Part shown: piece after piece, positions 15,107-23,355 of the stretch
Layout: each line of letters opens with the position of its first letter
Numbering within the stretch: position 1 is the first letter of the stretch
Assembly (NCBI GenBank): GCA_947629585.1
Contig: CANREH010000021.1
Coordinates: 1 to 37,181, forward strand
Source: an uncultured Lachnospiraceae bacterium
GTDB taxonomy: Bacteria > Bacillota > Clostridia > Lachnospirales > Lachnospiraceae
Reading direction: 5' to 3'
DNA length: 37,181 nucleotides
Made by a program: the position numbers and the translations under genes
Notes under the pieces: model-generated
Told to the model about the DNA's origin: nothing
Database searches by the model: none
The model's input: the letters and a program-made list of their open reading frames with translations, nothing else

Positions 15107-16432
15107 TTAACCTAATAAAGATAATACTGTCTGATTCGACTGATTAGCCTGTGCCAGCATCGAAGTACCAGCCTGCTGTAAAATATTACTCTTACTGAAA
15201 TCTGTCATTTCATCAGCCATATCAACATCACGGATACGGGATTCAGCAGCCTGTAAGTTTTCCTCTGATGTATCCAAATTCGCAATTGTATGCTCTAACC
15301 TGTTCTGAACAGCACCCAACTTAGATCTTTCTGTAGATACTTTCTGTAAAGCTCTGTCATATGCCTCAACTGCCAGAGATGCTTTTTCCTGAGAAGAAAC
15401 ATCTAATGCCAAACCTTTTACATTGGTTGTTGTATCTGTTGTACTGTTAGACACCTGAACAATACCAAGATCTTTTGCTTTCATGCTGTTAATTGAAAGA
15501 TTAATCTCCTGTCCTGCATTAGCGCCTACCTGAAGACGCAAACTAGCCTTATCACCCATAGTAGGATCCGCTTTATGTCCAGCCGTCAGTGAAATTGTAA
15601 TAACATCTCCTGCTTTTAATTTATCAACTCCCACAAAAGAAATAGTTAACTCACCACTACCCGCTGCCGTACCATTTACTACATCACTCACAGCATTGAG
15701 ATCAGCCATACTATCACCACGAACACTATTAATTGTAATACTATTTTCTGCTATAGTAACCGTATCTCTATATCCATTCAAGCTCTGAACAGTGGCCCAT
15801 TCCTCTTCACCATTACAATTGGAAGCAATCCTTGTATAATCTGTCTCAAAAGAACCATCGGCAGTTGTATAATCAGCCTGAATTGTGATCCTAATTACAT
15901 CATTGATAGCTGTATACTTAGAAAGTGATGAAACTTTACCTAAACTAACCATACCATTTGTGAAAGTACCTTCTACAGATGCACTACCTTCTTCTGCTAC
16001 CAATGCACCTCTCTGAGAACCATCTAACAGTTTCTTAGTATTGAACTCAGAAGTCGTAGCAATACGGTCAACCTCATTGGTAAGCTGTGTGATCTCCTTC
16101 TGAATCTGTGATCTATCATCATCTGTATTGGTATCGTTAGCTGACTGAACGGCAAGCTCACGCATTCTCTGAATGATATTCTGTGTCTCCTGAAGAGCAC
16201 CCTCTGCTGTCTGCACTAAGGAGATACCATCCTCAGAGTTTGTGGAAGCCTGGCTGAGGCCACGGATCTGACCACGCATCTTCTCAGAAATAGCAAGGCC
16301 TGCTGCGTTGTCGCCTGCACGGTTGATTGCATAACCGGAGCTTAACTTCTCTGTGGACTTCTGTAAGTTGCCACCTGTGATGCCTAACTGCCTGTTTGCG
16401 TTCATTGCTGTAATGTTGTGCTGAATAATCAT
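15107..16432 (-). CDS. fliC: flagellin 2
   Basis: This 441-residue flagellin has the same conserved ends as flagellin 1: MIIQHNITAMNANRQLG and SSGYAINRAGDNAAGLAIS at the N-terminus, and SRIRDVDMADEMTDFSKSNI at the C-terminus, ending TVLSLLG. Its variable middle, about residues 165-340, is rich in Thr, Ser and Asn and is not alignable by eye to flagellin 1. It has the best sigma-28 promoter in the window (16562-16588) and a leader of about 120 nt. That leader holds a hairpin with GGA in the loop and a CsrA-like motif over the AAGGAGG ribosome site. This arrangement makes it the probable main filament protein, although relative expression cannot be read from sequence. Confidence 0.97.
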   Translation of the reverse strand: MIIQHNITAMNANRQLGITGGNLQKSTEKLSSGYAINRAGDNAAGLAISEKMRGQIRGLSQASTNSEDGISLVQTAEGALQETQNIIQRMRELAVQSANDTNTDDDRSQIQKEITQLTNEVDRIATTSEFNTKKLLDGSQRGALVAEEGSASVEGTFTNGMVSLGKVSSLSKYTAINDVIRITIQADYTTADGSFETDYTRIASNCNGEEEWATVQSLNGYRDTVTIAENSITINSVRGDSMADLNAVSDVVNGTAAGSGELTISFVGVDKLKAGDVITISLTAGHKADPTMGDKASLRLQVGANAGQEINLSINSMKAKDLGIVQVSNSTTDTTTNVKGLALDVSSQEKASLAVEAYDRALQKVSTERSKLGAVQNRLEHTIANLDTSEENLQAAESRIRDVDMADEMTDFSKSNILQQAGTSMLAQANQSNQTVLSLLG

Positions 16433-16437
16433 AAAAA

Positions 16438-16471
16438 TTCCTCCTTGAATTTACGGTGGCATCCATGCCAC
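16438..16471 (-). promoter_or_regulatory. putative CsrA sites in the flagellin 2 leader
   Basis: The stem GTGGCA / TGCCAC (16456-16471) displays TGGA in a 4-nt loop, a classic CsrA hairpin. A second GGA motif, CAAGGAGGAA, covers the Shine-Dalgarno (16438-16447). Two sites in this order resemble the known Bacillus subtilis hag leader, where CsrA blocks translation and FliW relieves it. Confidence 0.65.
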
Positions 16472-16561
16472 TCGGTGAAAAAATATTAAGTAACGTGAAA
16501 CCCTATTGGTGTACGCTCCCTCCAGGTTTCCTTTCCAGTACAATTGTTTTACCTGTTATAT

Positions 16562-16588
16562 ATATCGGTTTGGGATGGAAATACTTTA
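16562..16588 (-). promoter_or_regulatory. sigma-28 promoter of flagellin 2
   Basis: TAAA (16588-16585), 16 nt, then CCGATAT (16568-16562) on the minus strand match the SigD consensus exactly. The promoter is about 130 nt before the start codon. Confidence 0.85.
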
Positions 16589-16668
16589 GGGCTTTTTTTC
16601 AAATTTTTATTAAAAAGAGCAGCCATCTGAGTAAAATCACCTGAACTTTTTATTTGTTCCTATATTTT

Positions 16669-17049
16669 CTAAAAATCGTCTGTTTTATTTATATCTTCCA
16701 TCCGTTTTTTTAATTTCTTGTCAAAAGTTATAATTTCAATGCCCCTTTCCCTGTTATATCCATATAAAATGCAGTCTACAAAATCCAATTTTGGCATTGT
16801 ATCATATATCTCCAATGCCTGGAGAAGCACATCCGCATTTAAAATGAATACATCGTTATTCAGCTTACGGAAATTTCTTGCGACATCCTCCCTTGAAACC
16901 TGATAAACTCCTTCCAGCACATAACAAACTTCTGCCAGTACTTCAAGTGTCACATAACATTTTTTCGTCCTGATAATCGTTCTTACCTGTTGAAACTGTT
17001 CATCAACGTCCTGCAATAAAAACCTTAGCACCGCATTGGCATCCAGCAT
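16669..17049 (-). CDS. PIN-domain ribonuclease toxin (VapC-like)
   Basis: The 126-residue PIN domain opens with MLDANAVLRFLLQD, carrying the first catalytic Asp. It continues with an acidic LAEVCYVLEG helix and ends with KLDFVDCILYG and IITFDKKL, the remaining acidic metal ligands. PIN toxins are Mg-dependent RNases. The ATG at 17049 has GGAGAA 7 nt upstream and lies 4 nt after the antitoxin stop; a longer frame to 17097 overlaps the antitoxin heavily and lacks a site. Together with the upstream gene it forms a compact type II toxin-antitoxin unit between the flagellin and fliS/fliD regions, a common position for inserted accessory modules. Confidence 0.85.
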   Translation of the reverse strand: MLDANAVLRFLLQDVDEQFQQVRTIIRTKKCYVTLEVLAEVCYVLEGVYQVSREDVARNFRKLNNDVFILNADVLLQALEIYDTMPKLDFVDCILYGYNRERGIEIITFDKKLKKRMEDINKTDDF

Positions 17050-17053
17050 ACAG

Positions 17054-17266
17054 CTATTCTCCAGCATACTTCTTAACCGCCGCCTTTCTCCATACATCTT
17101 TTTCCTGCACTATTAAAGATGCATCTGCGTATTTATGAAGTCCGCCAGCGGCAGATTCCCCCCATTCGTCTTCATTTTCTATTGGTATGATAATCACTTT
17201 TTGATTCATTTGCAGTGGCTTGTTTACCTGTACAGCCGTTCCATCATAATATCCCATGATTGACAT
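17054..17266 (-). CDS. antitoxin of the PIN pair
   Basis: This 70-residue protein sits directly upstream of a PIN toxin with a 4-nt gap. The N-terminal half (YYDGTAVQVNKPLQMNQKVI) resembles a small beta-rich, AbrB-like or DUF104-like module. The C-terminal half (AGGLHKYADASL, then KDVWRKAAVKKYAG) looks like the toxin-wrapping tail found in many Clostridia antitoxins. It probably dimerises, represses its own promoter and neutralises the toxin. The family assignment is by pattern and position only. Confidence 0.75.
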   Translation of the reverse strand: MSIMGYYDGTAVQVNKPLQMNQKVIIIPIENEDEWGESAAGGLHKYADASLIVQEKDVWRKAAVKKYAGE

Positions 17267-17396
17267 TTATCTTACCAACCTTTCTATTTCCTGAATCATG
17301 ATACTTCAGACAACTGCTTCTACCAACGATTTATCTCCAAAAGACATCTCTTATGATTTAAATTTTCCCCGCCATGACATCTTCCATAATTTTTTT

Positions 17397-17885
17397 TTAT
17401 TTCTTCTGATCCATGAAAAAGGACTGGTGCGGGTTAAATTTCGCCATGGCGTTGTAGTAAGTATTCACCTTATGGCGGCTGCTTTTGTATGTCTGGATAT
17501 TTTTCCGGTGGCGCAGGAAATACCGCTCCATAGACAGTTTATTTTTATGCTCCAACGCCTGGATGGACACACTCAAGTCCATAATACTACGGATATATCC
17601 CTGCAGTTTCTCAATTTCCGGCTGAAATTTCCCGGGATTACCATGCAGTTCTTCTTTAACTTTTTTATACAGCATTTCAAAACCATCATCTAACTGATTC
17701 AGAATTTCCAAACATTCTGATTTCTGATCGATGCACTGATCCAGCCCTTCCGTCTGTTCAGAAGTCTCTTTTAACAATAATTCCTGCCGTTTTGTCGCAG
17801 CATAAATTTCTTTCAGTATCTTCTGTTTCCTGTCCAGGGTATCTAAAAGAATCCTGATATAAGTCATCTGCAATTGTTCCTGCAT
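17397..17885 (-). CDS. FlgN/FliT-like flagellar export chaperone
   Basis: The 162-residue protein is helical throughout, with long charged coiled-coil stretches (LDRKQKILKEIYAATKRQELLLKE near the N-terminus, split here for length: LDRKQKILKEIY then AATKRQELLLKE) and a C-terminal tail ending HQSFFMDQKK. This tail pattern, with an aromatic-Met-Asp-Lys end, is seen in FlgN/FliT-type chaperones of Clostridia. A strong AAGGAGG ribosome site precedes the ATG at 17885. It is the last gene downstream of fliS, separated by a hairpin at 17912-17952. The window also has a clear flgN, so this one may serve FliD (the FliT role) rather than FlgK/FlgL. Function is inferred from position and fold. Confidence 0.65.
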   Translation of the reverse strand: MQEQLQMTYIRILLDTLDRKQKILKEIYAATKRQELLLKETSEQTEGLDQCIDQKSECLEILNQLDDGFEMLYKKVKEELHGNPGKFQPEIEKLQGYIRSIMDLSVSIQALEHKNKLSMERYFLRHRKNIQTYKSSRHKVNTYYNAMAKFNPHQSFFMDQKK

Positions 17886-17911
17886 AATATCCTCCTTTTT
17901 AGAAGAAACAG

Positions 17912-17952
17912 GGCTGCCACACTAAAGTACACCCTTGTTTAGTGCAGCAGCC
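17912..17952 (-). terminator. hairpin between fliS and the FlgN/FliT-like gene
   Basis: A 15-bp stem with two mismatches (GGCTGCCACACTAAA / TTTAGTGCAGCAGCC) lies in the gap. On the minus strand it is followed by CTGTTTCTTC, a poor U-tract, so it may be a partial terminator or an RNA-stabilising hairpin that sets the fliS to chaperone ratio. Confidence 0.5.
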
Positions 17953-17981
17953 TCTCTTTTCTTCCCTATAATAAGGCAGCC

Positions 17982-18503
17982 TTATTCCTCTGCCTTTTCC
18001 GTTTCCGCATTTCCCGCCTCTTCTTTTTCTTCCTTTGGCTTTGCAGCTTCCATCAACTCTTTCCAGATATCCCGCATAATGCGCAGCCGCTTTAACCCTT
18101 CCTCTAACAGCGCCTTATCTTTCTTTACATTGGCCTGTGTCAGAACCCAGTGGATATAATCGTACATCCGGTCAAAGTCATTCGCTACTTCATATTTAAA
18201 ATCCAAAGTAGAACGGAACTCCACAATAATCTTTTTCGTCTTCGCAATATTACGGTTACAACCCTCCAGATCGCCCTTATCCAAATCCGTAATCGCCATA
18301 TTGCAGAACTTTACGGCGCCATTATATAACATCAAAGTAAGCTCTGCCGGCGATGCCGTATTGATGTTAGACTGCTTATATAACGCTGCCGCATGTCTAT
18401 TGATAGAGGCTTCCTTTTCTGCGCCGCTGTTCAGGGGAAGGTCTGTCGGCGATACTGACTTAATCTTAGACTGCTGATACAATGCTGCCATATTTCTATA
18501 CAT
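17982..18503 (-). CDS. fliS: flagellin export chaperone FliS with duplicated N-terminal segment
   Basis: The core (residues about 36-150) is a standard FliS: AALYKQSNINTASPAEL, LMLYNGAVKFCNMAI, and a C-terminal helix DYIHWVLTQAN. FliS binds the C-terminal D0 of flagellin and keeps it from polymerising in the cytoplasm. At 173 residues it is longer than the usual 125-135. The extra length has two sources: a second copy of the N-terminal motif at residues 5-24 (AALYQQSKIKSVSPTDL), which matches residues 38-57 at 11 of 20 positions, and a Lys/Glu-rich tail of about 20 residues. The ATG at 18503 has AAAGGGG 6 nt upstream; a longer frame to 18539 overlaps fliD. It lies 19 nt after fliD. Confidence 0.95.
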   Translation of the reverse strand: MYRNMAALYQQSKIKSVSPTDLPLNSGAEKEASINRHAAALYKQSNINTASPAELTLMLYNGAVKFCNMAITDLDKGDLEGCNRNIAKTKKIIVEFRSTLDFKYEVANDFDRMYDYIHWVLTQANVKKDKALLEEGLKRLRIMRDIWKELMEAAKPKEEKEEAGNAETEKAEE

Positions 18504-18522
18504 AAATAACCCCTTTTCTATA

Positions 18523-20559
18523 TCAGCCTCCGGTTCCAAGCAGGCCTGCCAGGGAATTGGACTGTGACTGTGCCTGGCTCATTGCTTTTTCCATCGCCGT
18601 AAACTGTTTATAATAGCGATCTTCTTCGTCATTTAACTTATCCTGTAACGCCTTCAGTTCATCCTCATAATCGGATATCTGCGATTTAATTTCTTTATCA
18701 TTATAGAAAGTCATGGCGCTGCTGATAGAACTTGCCGCCATTTTATCGGTCAGGGTATCATATAAATCTGTGCAAAGCTTGGATAATACTGCCTGCACGG
18801 CGCTTGGGTTTTCTTCCAAAGCTTTCTTTAACTTATTTTCCTCAGAAGCATATAACGTGTCCTCCTCGTCACCATAAATATGCAGAAGACCGCCCTCAGA
18901 ATAGTCCGTAGAAGTCACAATTCCAAAGCTGGACAGGGAATAGGAAACTGCGGAATTATACTGTTTATAGGTGCCATCTGAATTCTTTTTTGTCGTATCA
19001 ATAGCTTCAAAGGTAACGCTGTCCAACTTAACACTTGTCTGTAAGGTAGATTTCATGACACTGATTAAACTTCCCAGTGTCGTATCCCTGCGCAGAAGAG
19101 ATCCTTTAATCTTTCCTTCCCACTGCTCCACTTCCTCATCTGACATGGCCTCCTTCTGTTCCGAGGTAAGCACATCATAACCTCTTGCAGACTCCCCATT
19201 ATAGGCCTCATTCATCATCTTCAGTACTTCATTATATTCTGTAATAAATTCTTTCACACTATTATAAATATCGTCTACATTAGTAGCGACACTCATTTTC
19301 ACTTCTCCATCTGTAACTGCTTTCAAATCCAGCGTAAGGCCATTCACGGTCATAGTATTAGAAGCACCGCTCATCTCCGCACCGTCAAGAACAATAACAG
19401 CATCATTCGCGGCACGTACTGTAATGCCGGTATTCCCTCCCTCTACTTCTTCTCCTGTTATCTCGTCCAATCCAAGAGCCGTGAGAGGACCTGTGGAAAC
19501 TGTGCTGTCATTTTCAAGAGAATCATAGTAGTTCTTCCTTATCTCGTCAATTTTCTCGCTGGCTTCCGCAGAAGTCTTCCCGGAAGATATCGCAACTGAC
19601 TGCACATAAGAAAGCAGCTCCTCAAGAGGAGCTTCCTGCCTTGCTTTTTCAGCATCATATTCCTGGCAGGCCAGTTCATAAGTTTCTTTCAGTTCTGTCA
19701 GCTTTCTTTCTGTTTCCGGATTTTTCTCAGCCTCATCAAAAGAATCAAATTCTTTTTGATACTCCTCATACTGCTTTTTAGCCTCTTCCCTTTCCTCATA
19801 AACTTTGGAAAGATCAATTCCGCTAAAATAATCGTCAATCCGATCTTGTATGCTGACATCCAGATTATCATAATCCACCAAACTATGGACAGCTTTTTCC
19901 AGCTTATTTACAGCAGATGATGCCTTTCCGGAATCCTCATCACAGGTTATTGTAAACCCCTGCTCTTTGCCGCTCTCTTTCGAGCTGATAAAAAACCGCC
20001 CCTGCTCTTCGTCAAAATTTGCCACCAGCCCCGCATCCTGGCAGGCTGACACCAAATCAGAAATCTTGGTAGATTCTGTAACCTCTAACGTCTTAGCAGT
20101 ACCTGCTTTATTCTTAATAGTAATTGCCAGTCCTTCTTCTATTCCGTCAAAATCCGTCAGCTTGCTGTCTTTGGTAATCTTTTTCGAAGACGCTGTTGAC
20201 TTTAAATTATCGGCAGTAATCTGTGCACCAGTGACATACTGCGCACTTGCCAGTGACTTCACTTCAATCGTATGGCTTCCCAAAGCAGCGCTCCCGCTCG
20301 CTGTCGCCGATACCGCACTTTCATTGGAACTTGTCACTTTCTTGGTAGTATAATTCCCCTGCATCTTAATCTTGGACAGCTTGCCTGTATAAAGGGAATA
20401 AATCTTGGTATTGATCTCCTTCCATTTATCCTGCTTCCATTCCAGCTTTGTCTTTAAGTTCTCCTTTTTGGTCTTTTTCATGCTCTGGACAGACATCAGC
20501 TCTTTTACAAGAGATTCCGTATCCAGGCCGGAAATCAGACCTGACATTCTGATTGGCAT
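18523..20559 (-). CDS. fliD: flagellar filament cap protein FliD (HAP2)
   Basis: The 678-residue protein begins MPIRMSGLISGLDTESLVKE, the conserved FliD start, with a heptad-rich N-terminal helix. It ends with a long helical region (DYEDELKALQDKLNDEEDRYYKQF) shortened here to DYEDELKALQDKLNDEE, then FTAMEKAMSQAQSQS, the conserved D0 tail. FliD forms the pentameric or hexameric cap that folds incoming flagellin. Its length is above the usual 450-550 because of a charged, Glu-rich central insertion at about residues 255-340. The ATG at 20559 has AGGAGGG 6 nt upstream. It follows flaG by 11 nt and precedes fliS by 19 nt, in a sigma-28 operon. Confidence 0.96.
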   Translation of the reverse strand: MPIRMSGLISGLDTESLVKELMSVQSMKKTKKENLKTKLEWKQDKWKEINTKIYSLYTGKLSKIKMQGNYTTKKVTSSNESAVSATASGSAALGSHTIEVKSLASAQYVTGAQITADNLKSTASSKKITKDSKLTDFDGIEEGLAITIKNKAGTAKTLEVTESTKISDLVSACQDAGLVANFDEEQGRFFISSKESGKEQGFTITCDEDSGKASSAVNKLEKAVHSLVDYDNLDVSIQDRIDDYFSGIDLSKVYEEREEAKKQYEEYQKEFDSFDEAEKNPETERKLTELKETYELACQEYDAEKARQEAPLEELLSYVQSVAISSGKTSAEASEKIDEIRKNYYDSLENDSTVSTGPLTALGLDEITGEEVEGGNTGITVRAANDAVIVLDGAEMSGASNTMTVNGLTLDLKAVTDGEVKMSVATNVDDIYNSVKEFITEYNEVLKMMNEAYNGESARGYDVLTSEQKEAMSDEEVEQWEGKIKGSLLRRDTTLGSLISVMKSTLQTSVKLDSVTFEAIDTTKKNSDGTYKQYNSAVSYSLSSFGIVTSTDYSEGGLLHIYGDEEDTLYASEENKLKKALEENPSAVQAVLSKLCTDLYDTLTDKMAASSISSAMTFYNDKEIKSQISDYEDELKALQDKLNDEEDRYYKQFTAMEKAMSQAQSQSNSLAGLLGTGG

Positions 20560-20570
20560 ACGAATCCCTC

Positions 20571-21014
20571 CTATCTTCTGTCATCCACTACCATGCCGGC
20601 CAGTTCCCACATCTTCTCCAGCATATCAAGGCTTTTCTCCGGCGGGATTTCCCGGATGACTTCCTTTGTCTCCTTGTCATATACCGTAATGGATACCCTC
20701 TTGGTTGCTTCATGATATTTGAAATTCAAGCCTGTTTTTGCATATCTCAGCTCATTATTCGCTATATCAATCTTGCTTTTTACTTCTTTTTCCGTAGGCT
20801 GCTTCTGATCCTTATTCTTCCCGGATTCAGAATTATTGGCCTGATTGTTCTCCATATACTTTTTCTCTGTTGGGATAACGGAATAACTCTGTACAGAAGC
20901 TACCGTATTTTCTTTCGGTTCCGGCGCCGTTTCCACCTTAACACCTGAAGATACAGAAACCCTTTCTGTATTATATGATATATTATTCGCTCCATTACTG
21001 ATCTCAATTGCCAT
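20571..21014 (-). CDS. flaG: FlaG-family protein
   Basis: The 147-residue protein has a disordered, Glu/Asn/Lys-rich first half and the conserved FlaG domain at residues 80-145. The domain shows LNFKYHEATKRVSITVYD, then KEVIREIPPEKSLDMLEKMWE. FlaG proteins affect filament length and are commonly the first gene before fliD. The start ATG at 21014 has GGAGGTG upstream. It heads the flaG-fliD-fliS operon, and a sigma-28 promoter at 21049-21075 lies 35 nt ahead. Confidence 0.93.
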   Translation of the reverse strand: MAIEISNGANNISYNTERVSVSSGVKVETAPEPKENTVASVQSYSVIPTEKKYMENNQANNSESGKNKDQKQPTEKEVKSKIDIANNELRYAKTGLNFKYHEATKRVSITVYDKETKEVIREIPPEKSLDMLEKMWELAGMVVDDRR

Positions 21015-21048
21015 AATTTACACCTCCGCTTTCTCTTATTTTCTTTAT

Positions 21049-21075
21049 GTATCGGCAGAAAAGAACAATTTGTTA
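21049..21075 (-). promoter_or_regulatory. sigma-28 promoter of flaG-fliD-fliS
   Basis: On the minus strand TAAC (21075-21072), 15 nt, GCCGATAC (21056-21049) match the SigD consensus with one mismatch in each box. It sits between csrA and flaG, with the -35 just upstream of the csrA stop. Confidence 0.75.
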
Positions 21076-21080
21076 ATATG

Positions 21081-21302
21081 TCAGGAAAGAAATAACTTCT
21101 TAATGTTTTCCGTCTGCTCCCTGCCAACAGCCTGTTTGTTCTCTTCCTGGATCTGATCGTAAAGCTCTTTCCTGTAAATGGTAAGCCTCTTTGGGGCTGT
21201 AATGCCTATTTTTACCTGATCTCCCTTGATTTCAAGAATCGTAAATTCGATATTCCCTCCAACAATAACGGATTCATTCAGTTTTCTTGAAAGTGCAAGC
21301 AT
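21081..21302 (-). CDS. csrA: carbon storage regulator CsrA
   Basis: The 73-residue protein reads [20 protein letters not shown], then [14 protein letters not shown], the defining CsrA core that forms an interlocked beta dimer binding GGA-containing hairpins. It is slightly longer than the common 61-residue form because of a charged C-terminal helix, as is typical in Firmicutes. It overlaps the fliW stop as TGATG, and AAAGGAGG inside the end of fliW is its ribosome site. In Firmicutes CsrA represses flagellin translation until FliW binds it. Both flagellin leaders in this window have candidate sites. Confidence 0.97.
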   Translation of the reverse strand: MLALSRKLNESVIVGGNIEFTILEIKGDQVKIGITAPKRLTIYRKELYDQIQEENKQAVGREQTENIKKLFLS

Positions 21303-21760
21303 CAGGATTCCTCCTTTTTCTTTTTTAATCTATCATAAATGCTTTGTTTCACTTTATAATCCTGGTTTTCTGCGATCACCTGGCAGCCTTTCGCCGTGGC
21401 AGCGTTGATCACAATCGGGGCCTTGAAATTGGCCGTGATCTCCTCAATTTTTTCCGGAACTGTCACGGTAAGCAATACTACAAGATCCTCTTCTTTAAAT
21501 TCTCCCAGGCTTTCGAGATATTCGTCATTGACAACAGGATCGTATTTTTCGTCCGCTGCAAGAGGATTGATTACAGGAAACGCAAGCTCCGGCTCCTCTA
21601 AGGACTGCAGCCAGGAGACTGTATTTTTCTGCTCCTTCTCAATGTCATATAAAATGGCATATTTCTTATAATTCTCAAATCCCATCATGCCATTGTCAAA
21701 GGTAATGACTTTCGCCTCATCTAAATCTATTTCTCCAAAATATTTTGTTTTCACTAACAT
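21302..21760 (-). CDS. fliW: flagellar assembly factor FliW
   Basis: The 152-residue protein has the FliW landmarks [47 protein letters not shown] and the late [16 protein letters not shown]. FliW binds flagellin and, when flagellin is low, binds CsrA, thereby coupling filament assembly to flagellin translation. The ATG at 21760 has AAAAGGAG 6 nt upstream; flgL ends 13 nt before it. It is translationally coupled to csrA by a shared TGATG. Confidence 0.97.
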   Translation of the reverse strand: MLVKTKYFGEIDLDEAKVITFDNGMMGFENYKKYAILYDIEKEQKNTVSWLQSLEEPELAFPVINPLAADEKYDPVVNDEYLESLGEFKEEDLVVLLTVTVPEKIEEITANFKAPIVINAATAKGCQVIAENQDYKVKQSIYDRLKKKKEES

Positions 21761-21773
21761 AGTAAGCTCCTTT

Positions 21774-23303
21774 TTAAATAAAATCCATTAAAGTATTCTT
21801 CACTACTTTGGATGCGGCATTTAATGACGCATTGAATACATTTTCCGCAGAACTTAAATTGATAATGGTATCTGCCAAATCCGCGTCTTCATTGCTCGAC
21901 ATCAGATCCGTAAAAGCCACCTGCTGATCCTGCATACGGCTTTCGGTTAAATTCAGGCGCACGCCGCGGCTTCCCAGATCGGCGCTGGCTTTATTGACAA
22001 TATCCTCTGCCGACGCTGAAACTGTGATCCCTCTGGAAAAACGCTCCTGCATAATTTTGGTTTTCAATACCTGCTCGGTATTTAACTGCTCCATTAACTG
22101 CGTAAGCGCTGCCGTCTGTTCATCGGTAATCCCGTCTTCTTCCAGCATCTTCTGCACCTCGGCAATCTTCTCTTCCGTCATAATAACATCATTCACCGCA
22201 TATACAATATCGTCTACGCAGCGGTTCATTTCATTCCCGATACAGTCTTTGGCAAGCACATTGACCTGGAGGTTCTGGGAAAAGCTGACCTCGTAATAAA
22301 TCTGCTGCCCGCCGTCCCCATACTGGGAAAGGTTGTATTCAATCAGGCTGTCTTCAATCTCCTCTCCCTCGCTGTCCAGGGCAATGCTGGTACAGTCAAA
22401 ATAATGCTGCGGCCTGGTATCCCCTTTTTCAAATTCCTGCTTCTGGTAAGTAAGCTGGAAATCATCCGCAAGCTTTACTTCGTTATACACATCCTCCCCC
22501 ATAACAAGCTCTCCCGTATCATAGAGGAAATAAACTTCCCCTCCTTCCGGCTGATACGCATTTTCATCCGTTGACAGCATTGCCGTCACGGAATATTCCA
22601 CAACTTCATTATTTTCCGGATCTTCTTCATCATAATAAGTCACCGTCAAATCAGACACTTCATCCGGCAAAAGGTTCTCATAAGAAAGCTGCATACGGTA
22701 ACAATCTTTTTTAGTCGGCGCTTCCGCAAATACATTGGCATCCGGGGAATCAGCCTCATAATCTTCCAGCTCATAAGCCCCTTCCACATAAGTATGTACC
22801 AGAATATCCGTATAATCAAGATGCTCCGTAATGGTATATTTTACATCGTTCTGGTAATTGTCAAAGGTCAGGCTGGTATCTGTCTTATAGCCGGTAAATA
22901 CATACCGTCCGGCATAGTCGCTGTTCCCTTCCTGATAGATCTGATCCCGGAGCTCCTGGAGGTTCTGGATAATGGAGGTACGATCCTCCGCCGTAAGCGG
23001 GTCATTGGCTCCCTGGACACAATAGCTATTGATGGAATTATATACTTCGTCCATCCTTGTCATTGCATCCTCCGTAACCTTCATCCACGCCCTTGCGTCC
23101 GGGATATTCTTCTCATAATACTGCGTAATCTCGCTGACGCTGGTGCGCAGCTTTAAAGCGCGCACGGCAATGATCGGATCGTCGGACGGGCGCTGGATCT
23201 TTTTGCCGCTGGACTGCTGCTGCTCTAATGCTGCCAGATTATTTTTATTCGCATTGATATTGCTTTTCATGTTGTTTGTCATCATGACATTAGTAACACG
23301 CAT
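21774..23303 (-). CDS. flgL: hook-filament junction protein FlgL (HAP3)
   Basis: The N-terminus MRVTNVMMTNNMKSNINANK and the following SGKKIQRPSDDPIIAVRAL match FlgL. The C-terminal helix ends NLSSAENVFNASLNAASKV, the usual D0 segment. At 509 residues it is clearly longer than the common 300, because of an acidic, Glu/Asp/Tyr-rich central domain (about residues 185-345), which would be surface exposed on the junction. The ATG at 23303 is preceded by GAGGGAG. It follows the second flgK by about 50 nt. Confidence 0.95.
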   Translation of the reverse strand: MRVTNVMMTNNMKSNINANKNNLAALEQQQSSGKKIQRPSDDPIIAVRALKLRTSVSEITQYYEKNIPDARAWMKVTEDAMTRMDEVYNSINSYCVQGANDPLTAEDRTSIIQNLQELRDQIYQEGNSDYAGRYVFTGYKTDTSLTFDNYQNDVKYTITEHLDYTDILVHTYVEGAYELEDYEADSPDANVFAEAPTKKDCYRMQLSYENLLPDEVSDLTVTYYDEEDPENNEVVEYSVTAMLSTDENAYQPEGGEVYFLYDTGELVMGEDVYNEVKLADDFQLTYQKQEFEKGDTRPQHYFDCTSIALDSEGEEIEDSLIEYNLSQYGDGGQQIYYEVSFSQNLQVNVLAKDCIGNEMNRCVDDIVYAVNDVIMTEEKIAEVQKMLEEDGITDEQTAALTQLMEQLNTEQVLKTKIMQERFSRGITVSASAEDIVNKASADLGSRGVRLNLTESRMQDQQVAFTDLMSSNEDADLADTIINLSSAENVFNASLNAASKVVKNTLMDFI

Positions 23304-23355
23304 AATTTCTCCCTCTTTTCTTTCAACATCGCATATTATATCCTAAGCCTGCTTA

